Origin: JAAFHN01 sp031421855
Lineage (GTDB): Bacteria; Pseudomonadota; Gammaproteobacteria; Burkholderiales; Burkholderiaceae_C
Assembly: GCA_031421855.1 (NCBI GenBank)
Contig: JANOPN010000216.1
Location: 1 to 5,973, forward strand
Length of the DNA stretch: 5,973 bases
Direction: 5' to 3'
The notes under the pieces were generated by a model. It saw nothing but the letters and a program-made list of their open reading frames with translations. It searched no databases and was not told the origin of the DNA. A program made the position numbers and the translations under genes. Below, piece after piece: positions 1-4,134 of the stretch (positions are counted from its first letter, which is position 1; the number at the start of each line of letters is the position of its first letter).

Positions 1-510
1 CCGCGCGGCCGCCGCCGTCTCAAAATACACCGATGGCACTCGATGACCGTGCCAAGCCATGCGAATCTGCCGCAGTCGCTCCATCTGGCTTTGCGCCATG
101 GCGTCGGCTACTGCCTCAACGCCAGTAGCTTGGCCAACCAAACGAATGTTGCGAAGCATGGCCGCCATGTCCGGATGTGCCAGCACCAAAACAGGAACGC
201 CTAGCCGGGAAAACGGCTCAATCAAGCCAAGGGCGGTGTGATGCGATGGCGTAACAACGATCAAGTCAGGGTTATGGGACGCAACAACTTCAGGAGAGTA
301 GCCCAAGCTTGCGCCAACGATTGGCTTGAGCATGGCGTTGGCGGGATATTTCACTCGGCCGCCGATGGCACAAACACGCGCCTCCAATCCAAGTGCAAAA
401 ATGATCTCCACGTTGCTTGGGAAGACTGCAACGATCCGCTGCGGCGGGCTGCCAATGACGACCTTCCGCTCAAGAGCATCGACTAGGGTTCGAGGCCAAC
501 CGACAGGGGT
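1..510 (-). pseudogene. ABC-transporter periplasmic substrate-binding protein (siderophore/B12 type), no start, runs off left edge
   Basis: Reading leftwards from about 510, the frame gives a typical start of the Fe3+/cobalamin periplasmic-binding fold: RTLVDALERKVVIG, then PPQRIV (about 447-430) and PSNVEIIFALG, then SPEVVASHNPDLIVV. This order is characteristic of BtuF/FepB-like proteins, which capture a chelated metal or corrinoid in the periplasm and pass it to an ABC importer. The frame opens after a TAA at 567-565 but has no ATG, GTG or TTG before a GTG at 411-409, inside the conserved fold. There is no signal peptide. The region upstream of the homology is instead the receptor fragment, one frame away: a -1 shift just before that fragment's TAG at 485-483 would join them. 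I infer that a deletion removed this gene's start and signal peptide. The C-terminal part lies outside the window, so whether it is intact is unknown. The family is fairly certain; the ligand is not. Confidence 0.72.
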
Positions 511-1061
511 AGCCTCCCAAAGCTGCCGACAGTCAAGCTTGCCGAGCCGCCCTGCTTTGCCGGCTTAAGAAAGAACTGGGCGATTCCGCCAATCGCGTTC
601 TTGCCATACAAGGAAGAAGCTGGACCTTTAACGAACTCAACTCGATCGATCAAGTCAGTTGACAACAGGGTAAGGTCTGCGTTGCCTTGCAACAGCCGCA
701 GCGGCACACCGTCAATCAGCACCAACACATCTTGGGTGTCTCGCAAGCCCCGGGTTTCAAATCGAGTGAAGTAATTTCCCTGCGTGCCATGTTGGAGGCC
801 TGGCACGGTGCGAAGCGCTTCTTCCAAAGACTTTGCGCCGAAGAGATCCATTTGATCTCGGTCGACGACTGTCGCAGAAAACGGGAGCTTCAATTGATCT
901 TCATTTAGCCGAGTCGCTGTGCTGATGTCGGCCTTGGCGTTGACAATGATGGGGGGTTGAGGCAACACATCTTGCGCAAACGCGATGCCTGCGAACGCAG
1001 TCGTGACCGCCGCCACAGTGCTCAGTTTGAATGCATGAGGATTCAAAGGGTATCCGATCAA
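483..1061 (-). pseudogene. TonB-dependent outer-membrane receptor, truncated after the plug domain
   Basis: The 192-codon frame begins with a signal-peptide-like segment (core about residues 13-27, likely cleavage after AFA at 27-29). A TonB-box-like PIIVNA follows at 37-42, then a plug domain: FSATVVDRDQM, LEEALRTVPG, RFETRGLRD, VLVLIDGVPLR, DRVEFVKGPASSLYGKNAIGG. Full receptors have roughly 650-750 residues with a 22-strand barrel. Here TAG stops the frame about 25 residues after the plug, so the barrel is missing and import is not possible. No ATG is available: candidate starts are TTG at 1061 or TTG at 1046, neither with a clear ribosome binding site. The frame starts 13 nt after the methyltransferase stop, consistent with one operon. 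The binding-protein sequence begins at the break in another frame, so I read this as a deletion remnant. The original ligand is unknown; a metal complex is likely from context. Confidence 0.8.
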
Positions 1062-1074
1062 AGAAAAAAAGGTT

Positions 1075-1845
1075 TTAAGGTGCGTGAAATTGCCAGCGCA
1101 AAACTGCGCTGCGCTTTTGACAACTTGCCACCAAGCCAGCCGATTTGCGCCTCAGGTTGTGAGCAACAAAATCAGCAACTTCTTGGCCGCGCGAACTAGC
1201 CCGGTCGAGACCCAGGCGATCCAAAAAATGCGCCTGCGCAGCGTGTGTGCTGGCAAAGGAAACCTGATATCGCCAATCGGCAAACGACACAGAGTCGGGG
1301 GCTCGCTCGCTGCCCAGGTCTGCGATGCAACGATCAACTGCCGGTTGCGTATCGGCACCATGCAGATAAAGGGGCAAAAAGCCAGCCAAGCAAAAAGTAG
1401 ACGGTCCGGCCTGAGCCGGAACAACCCACAGCATGTGCTCGGTCGCGCGCGGGCGCATCGCGTCGAAGAACACGGCTGCGTCTTGATGCGTCGCCCCGAG
1501 GTTGGCAGCCAACACAGTTTTCGCGCTGACCCCACTGGCAAGACTTTGCCAAGAGTCGGTGTGCACGGTCAGGCGAATGCGTTGGAGCTGGAGCTGGTTG
1601 CGCATCGCTGACAACCTCTCTTGCATCGCCGCGTTTGGCTCTACCGCGGCCCAATGAGCGCCAAACGCCAGGGCCCGGCGCGTCAACTCTCCGCTGCCGG
1701 CACCAATATCGAGCACATCGCACAAAGCGGCCCCGAGCAGCGGCGCAACATTCTTGGCATAGCTGGACTGCGCGATCGTTTCGGCATAGAAATTCGCAGC
1801 CGCGTCGTTCCACCCATTCAACCTAGATTCGACAGCTGCCAACAT
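1075..1845 (-). CDS. class I SAM-dependent methyltransferase
   Basis: This 256-residue protein has a Rossmann-type methyltransferase core. Motif I is VLDIGAGSGELT at about residues 44-55, the glycine-rich SAM-binding loop. The acidic end of strand 2 follows at AVEPN (67-71), where Glu69 should contact the SAM ribose. VLAANLGATH, near residue 113, sits where motif IV is expected. The N-terminal FYAETIAQSSYAKNVAPLL resembles the helix preceding the core in UbiE/BioC-like enzymes. The substrate cannot be read from sequence. The ATG directly follows the TGA of the GTPase gene (TGAATG), with GAGG about 7 nt upstream inside that gene, so translational coupling is likely. The position between a COG0523 GTPase and metal-uptake genes suggests a role under metal limitation, for example modifying a metallophore or a cofactor, but that is inference. 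The C-terminal half is less conserved to the eye and is lysine-poor. Confidence 0.8.
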   Translation of the reverse strand: MLAAVESRLNGWNDAAANFYAETIAQSSYAKNVAPLLGAALCDVLDIGAGSGELTRRALAFGAHWAAVEPNAAMQERLSAMRNQLQLQRIRLTVHTDSWQSLASGVSAKTVLAANLGATHQDAAVFFDAMRPRATEHMLWVVPAQAGPSTFCLAGFLPLYLHGADTQPAVDRCIADLGSERAPDSVSFADWRYQVSFASTHAAQAHFLDRLGLDRASSRGQEVADFVAHNLRRKSAGLVASCQKRSAVLRWQFHAP

Positions 1846-2841
1846 TCAAGCCTCGGCAATCGGTTCGAGGGCGGCAACGGTTTGCGCCAGCCCAGCGAGC
1901 AGCACATCAACTGGCAAGTCTTTGCCAATGAAGACCATCTTGCTGTTGCGCTCCTCGCCCAGCTTCCACGGCGTCCCAAGCTCAGAGCCCATGAGCATGT
2001 GAACCCCTTGAAACACCAGGCGCCTATCCACACCGGCAATGTTCAGCACCCCTTTGTAGCGCATCAAGCGCGTGCCGTATACCTGAATGATCCCGCCCAG
2101 GAAATCTTCGAGTCTCGGCAAATCAAGGGCCTGGTTTTCGCGAAACACAAACGAAGTGACGTCGTCGTCATGCTCGTGTGAAACATCATCCAGAAACTCA
2201 GGCTCGATCTCCAGAATTGCATTCAAGTTGAAACCTCGAATGTCCAGCAAGTCTGTGACGCTGCATGCCCCGTGATCGCACACCAAAACCGGCGCGCGTT
2301 GGTTCATTTTTGATAATCGCGTGCGCAAATTTTGGACATGCTCCGGCGTGACCAAGTCAGTTTTACTCAGCAGCAAGCGGTCCGCAAATCCAACCTGCTC
2401 TTGAGCTTCGTGATGGGCGTCGAGTTGCGCCGGCGCGTGCACAGCATCAACCACAGTGATGATGGCGTCCAAAAGATACTTCGTCGAGATCACTTCGTCC
2501 ACGAAGAAGGTCTGTGCCACCGGGGCTGGGTCTGCAAGGCCGGTGGTTTCAATCACGACCCTGTCGAAGTGCAGAGTTCCAGCGTCTCTTCGTTGCGAAA
2601 GGTCACCCAAAATGCGCACCAGATCGCCCCGCACAGTGCAGCAAATGCACCCGTTGTTCATTTCGATGATCTGCTCGTCCCCATCTCGGATCAGCAGTTC
2701 GTTGTCAATGCCAGCCTCACCGAATTCGTTTTCGATCACGGCAATGCGCTGACCATGTTGCTCATGGAGGATGCGATTGAGCAGCGTGGTTTTGCCGCTT
2801 CCGAGGAATCCGGTAAGGATGGTGACGGGTATCAGACTCAT
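1846..2841 (-). CDS. COG0523 (CobW/YjiA/ZigA-type) GTP-dependent metal chaperone
   Basis: This 331-residue G3E-family GTPase carries all expected motifs. Walker A is GFLGSGKTT at 11-19. ENEFGEAGID follows at 37-46, the family metal-binding CXCC as CICC at 65-68, ETTGLADP at 98-105 (switch II/Walker B region), and the guanine-specificity SKTD at 159-162. The C-terminal domain has RYKGVL at 261-266 and FQGVHMLMGS. Family members use GTP to deliver a metal (Zn, Co, Ni or Fe) to client proteins in the cytoplasm; the close match to YjiA/ZigA-like members and the divergent Zur-like gene favour zinc. A short HEHDDD stretch at 222-227 and a CDHGAC motif at 188-193 are further possible metal ligands. 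I chose the ATG at 2841 because GAGG lies 8 nt upstream; the open frame extends to a TTG at 2877 that lacks this support. It is first in the leftward operon, with a dyad-bearing promoter region upstream. Confidence 0.92.
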   Translation of the reverse strand: MSLIPVTILTGFLGSGKTTLLNRILHEQHGQRIAVIENEFGEAGIDNELLIRDGDEQIIEMNNGCICCTVRGDLVRILGDLSQRRDAGTLHFDRVVIETTGLADPAPVAQTFFVDEVISTKYLLDAIITVVDAVHAPAQLDAHHEAQEQVGFADRLLLSKTDLVTPEHVQNLRTRLSKMNQRAPVLVCDHGACSVTDLLDIRGFNLNAILEIEPEFLDDVSHEHDDDVTSFVFRENQALDLPRLEDFLGGIIQVYGTRLMRYKGVLNIAGVDRRLVFQGVHMLMGSELGTPWKLGEERNSKMVFIGKDLPVDVLLAGLAQTVAALEPIAEA

Positions 2842-2849
2842 TTCGAGTG

Positions 2850-2854
2850 CCTCA
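2850..2854 (-). promoter_or_regulatory. ribosome binding site of the GTPase gene
   Basis: The minus strand reads TGAGG followed by 8 nt and then ATG. It decides the start at 2841 in preference to the in-frame TTG 36 nt upstream. Confidence 0.6.
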
Positions 2855-2960
2855 GGTGTGGTGGAAAAGGGGGGCAAACCGCAGCGGCGCTCGAGTCATT
2901 TGCGATCAGAGCCACGTCGACCCAAGCGATCGACCGAAATGCGGTTGAGACGTGCCCTCA

Positions 2961-2980
2961 CCCGCTTCAGGCGGGCCTGA
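2961..2980 (-). repeat. two overlapping alternative hairpins in the GTPase leader
   Basis: TCAGGC-GG-GCCTGA (2967-2980) is a perfect palindrome. CCCGC-TTCAG-GCGGG (2961-2975) is a second stem of 5 bp with a 5-nt loop. They share bases, so in the leader RNA only one can form at a time. Both lie 120-140 nt upstream of the GTPase ATG. A regulatory role is only a possibility; no known riboswitch class was recognised. Confidence 0.4.
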
Positions 2981-3059
2981 CGGGGTCATCGCGGTAAAGG
3001 TTTTTGCGTTGCAGGAAAGCATGAAAGTGGCGACTTCAGCGAAACGCAAAGTCGAAGAG

Positions 3060-3090
3060 GTTAATGCTAACGATATTGTATTCTCATTAA
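3060..3090. promoter_or_regulatory. candidate Fur/Zur-family operator (AT-rich dyad)
   Basis: TTAATG at 3061-3066 is the inverted partner of CATTAA at 3085-3090, and two further pairs match inside, giving 9 of 15 symmetric positions. A tighter dyad, GTTA-ATGC-TAAC, lies at 3060-3071. On the minus strand the block reads AATGAGAATACAATATCG, reminiscent of Fur/Zur boxes but not a match to the textbook Fur (GATAATGATAATCATTATC) or enterobacterial Zur sites. It covers the minus-strand -10 element and lies between the divergent GTPase and Fur-family genes, where an autoregulated operator is expected. Confidence 0.45.
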
Positions 3091-3103
3091 TAAGACTGCA
3101 CAA
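3075..3103 (-). promoter_or_regulatory. sigma70-like promoter for the leftward GTPase operon
   Basis: The minus strand shows TTGTGC (3103-3098), a 17-nt spacer and TACAAT (3080-3075), the latter 5 of 6 to the -10 consensus. The -35 matches only at TTG. Initiation would fall near 3068, giving a leader of about 225 nt. The dyad overlaps the -10, consistent with repression. Confidence 0.4.
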
Positions 3104-3104
3104 T
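3076..3104 (+). promoter_or_regulatory. weak sigma70-like promoter for the Fur-family gene
   Basis: TTGTAT (3076-3081), a 17-nt spacer and CACAAT (3099-3104) give a weak match in the right place. Transcription would begin near 3111, leaving about 35 nt before the ATG. Its -10 overlaps the -35 of the opposite promoter, so one bound repressor could control both directions. Confidence 0.3.
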
Positions 3105-3145
3105 ACCAAGCATTCAGAACACTCTCCCAGCCGATTGACACCCAT

Positions 3146-3547
3146 ATGGAACGAAAAACTCGGCAACAACAGGCTATTTTTGATGCGATCGCCAACGCAG
3201 GCCGCCCCTTGCTTGCTCTGGAGATCCAAGGCTTTGCATCACACACCGTGCCGCAACTGTCGCTTGGGACCGTCTACCGGCAAATCAAGTCACTGCAAGA
3301 ACAGGCCTTGATTCGACCCGTGCTGCTTCCTGGGCAAAACCCCCGGTACGAACTGACAGGTCCGCACGAGGGTCATGGCCACCACCATCACTACTTTCAA
3401 TGTCGTGGCTGTGAACGCGTATTTGATGTTGAAACCTGCCCTGGCAACATGGACAAACTGATGCCCAGCGGCTTCTCGGTTGAAGACCACGAGATCATCT
3501 TGTATGGGCGCTGCGACGGTTGCGCCACCGTGCGCCATCCTGGTTGA
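3146..3547 (+). CDS. Fur-family metalloregulator, probably Zur (zinc uptake regulator)
   Basis: This 133-residue protein has the family's usual order: a winged-helix DNA-binding domain (about 1-70) with the recognition helix near LSLGTVYRQIKSLQEQALI (38-56), then a metal-binding dimerisation domain. GHHHHYFQC (78-86) matches the family's HHxHxxC signature. CRGC (86-89) and CDGC (123-126) form the paired CxxC structural zinc site. Cys98 in FDVETCPG and His115 in EDHEIILYG sit where Zur proteins have sensory zinc ligands; from memory, E. coli Fur lacks the Cys and E. coli Zur has it (EEC). This and the divergent COG0523 gene favour Zur over Fur, though another metal is possible. The ATG at 3146 lacks a strong ribosome binding site. 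The C terminus is short, without the His-rich tail of E. coli Fur. It probably represses the divergent operon and itself through the dyad at 3060-3090. Confidence 0.9.
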   Translation: MERKTRQQQAIFDAIANAGRPLLALEIQGFASHTVPQLSLGTVYRQIKSLQEQALIRPVLLPGQNPRYELTGPHEGHGHHHHYFQCRGCERVFDVETCPGNMDKLMPSGFSVEDHEIILYGRCDGCATVRHPG

Positions 3548-3550
3548 AAT

Positions 3551-3616
3551 CGCAATTCCAAGGGATTTTCGCCTCTGGTCACCGGATTCATTGAGTTTGT
3601 TGCTACTCTTTTTGAC
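3551..3616 (+). repeat. diverged coding-like repeat, copy 1
   Basis: In the same frame as the regulator and starting 3 nt after its TGA, the sequence reads RNSKGFS-PLVTGFIEFVA-TLFD. It pairs with copy 2 on the other strand (3996-4073): 14 of 22 aligned residues are identical and 17 nt are perfectly inverted (3576-3592 against 4020-4036). Several differences are synonymous third-base changes. The frame stays open for 65 codons to TAA at 3743-3745 but has no start codon. It is a relic or a repeat with coding ancestry, not a callable gene. Confidence 0.55.
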
Positions 3617-3644
3617 AGACTCTCTACCCGCCTCAGACCGAAAC

Positions 3645-3734
3645 GGCTGTCGTCCCAGCGCAGGCTGGGATCCGGTGGCTGCTTGTTCGCGAACCGACGA
3701 CACTTGGATTCCAGCCTGCGCTGGAATGACAGCC
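3645..3734. repeat. 90-nt REP-doublet (REPIN-like) palindromic element
   Basis: Two 31-nt arms (3645-3675 and 3704-3734) are inverted copies with 26 of 31 positions identical. They flank a 28-nt centre whose 10-nt palindrome GTTCGCGAAC (3685-3694) lies exactly on the symmetry axis at 3689.5. Each arm also folds alone: TCCCAGC-GCAG-GCTGGGA on the left, TTCCAGC-CTGC-GCTGGAA on the right. Such doublets are dispersed in many proteobacterial genomes and are moved in trans by RAYT transposases; none is in this window. Placed about 100 nt after the regulator stop, it could also act as a bidirectional transcription terminator or mRNA stabiliser. Confidence 0.8.
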
Positions 3735-3995
3735 TAGGTGTCTAAGCCAAGTATCGATCAGGTCAGGTTTTATCGCAAAAACATCAGGCGAATCGACGCG
3801 ATTGCTGGGTGTTTTTTCGGCGACTGTCATGGGCTTGCCGAGGCTTCAAGCTTGCGGATCGACCATTTCTAGCCGCCACCGCCGCTCGGTAACCACCGAG
3901 AAATCATGTCTATTCACATCCGCGCGTCCCAACGATTGCGTGAAGTTAAAGACCAAAGGATCGGTGAGTGCGCGCAGATAACGCGCCAAATTCAC

Positions 3996-4073
3996 ATCAA
4001 TATTCATAGCAATGAATCGAATGAATCCGGTGACCAACGGCCAAAAAACCCATAAAAACCCCCTCGAACCTCG
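3996..4073 (-). repeat. diverged coding-like repeat, copy 2
   Basis: The minus strand reads RGSRGF-LWVFW-PLVTGFIRFIA-MNID, matching copy 1 apart from a 12-nt (four-codon) length difference that keeps the frame. The hydrophobic run LWVFWPLVTGFIRFIA could be a short membrane segment. It starts about 30 nt after the terminator-like hairpin of the right-hand receptor gene. No recognised family. Confidence 0.55.
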
Positions 4074-4104
4074 TTTCAGCTGGTCCGCAACCTCTGCGGC
4101 TCAA

Positions 4105-4124
4105 ACGCCGGACTCTCCCGGCGT
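4105..4124 (-). terminator. terminator-like hairpin after the right-hand receptor gene
   Basis: ACGCCGG and CCGGCGT form a perfect 7-bp stem with a 6-nt loop, 10 nt after the receptor TGA on the minus strand. The following T tract is poor (TTGAG), so it may be a weak intrinsic terminator or an RNA 3'-end stabiliser. Confidence 0.5.
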
Positions 4125-4134
4125 CAAAAGCCAA

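Larger units (their letters stand above)
2842..3145. other. divergent intergenic region between the GTPase and regulator genes
   Basis: This stretch of 304 nt has no convincing gene. It contains overlapping promoter-like elements and an AT-rich dyad in its right third (3060-3104), a hairpin-forming stretch (2961-2980), and a minus-strand leader of about 225 nt if transcription starts just left of 3075. A 107-codon minus-strand frame (3229-2906) crosses it, but that frame also crosses the promoter and shows no recognisable domain, so I do not call it a gene. Confidence 0.7.
3633..4100 (-). other. open minus-strand frame with one internal TGA, hypothetical
   Basis: The frame is open from after the TGA at 4103-4101 to a TGA at 3848-3846 (84 codons). 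It continues in the same frame, after a new ATG at 3830, into the REP-type repeat until 3633. The first part includes an ATG at 4007 (53 residues from MNIDVNLARYLRAL to EMVDPQA) or a TTG at 4037. The second starts MTVAEKTPSNRV and becomes repeat-derived after about 33 residues. The frame continuity suggests one gene broken by a nonsense change and by repeat insertion. Two tiny genes or chance are alternatives. No domain is recognised and no Shine-Dalgarno sequence is clear. Confidence 0.25.
3548..4134. other. convergent gene-end region rich in repeats, no confident gene
   Basis: This stretch of 587 nt lies between the tail-to-tail ends of the Fur-family gene and the right-hand receptor gene. 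It contains two inverted copies of a short peptide-conserving sequence (3551-3616 and 3996-4073), a 90-nt REP-doublet palindrome (3645-3734), an open minus-strand frame with one internal stop, and a terminator-like hairpin (4105-4124). None of the reading frames has a recognisable domain or a good ribosome binding site. Confidence 0.7.

Noticed and set aside
1061..1110. Hairpin AGCGCA-AAAC-TGCGCT (1095-1110) followed by a T run on the minus strand, as a terminator after the methyltransferase
   Set aside because: The T run (1070-1064) is about 25 nt from the stem and the hairpin lies inside the coding region, so it lacks the form of an intrinsic terminator.
1084..2997. Long open frames opposite or offset to the methyltransferase and GTPase genes (for example 1621-2181 and 2332-2997 on the plus strand)
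   Set aside because: They show no domains and are rich in Arg and His with irregular composition, typical shadows of GC-rich genes on the other strand or in other frames.
2906..3022. A 38-codon frame in the GTPase leader that could be a leader peptide (starts MLSCNAKTF)
   Set aside because: There is no well-spaced ribosome binding site and no run of regulatory codons. It is part of a longer frame that crosses the promoter region.
2881..3060. Possible cobalamin riboswitch, suggested by GCCACT and a GC-rich leader
   Set aside because: The other conserved boxes and their order are absent on the minus strand; the short match alone is expected by chance.
3791..3817. Small stem AATCG-ACG-CGATT near a run of six T as the regulator's terminator
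   Set aside because: The stem is short and eight bases separate it from the T run.
3576..4036. An insertion sequence or MITE bounded by the 17-nt perfect inverted repeat
   Set aside because: Similarity extends on both sides of the 17-nt core and reads as a peptide, no target duplication is visible, and no transposase lies between. Duplicated coding sequence fits better.
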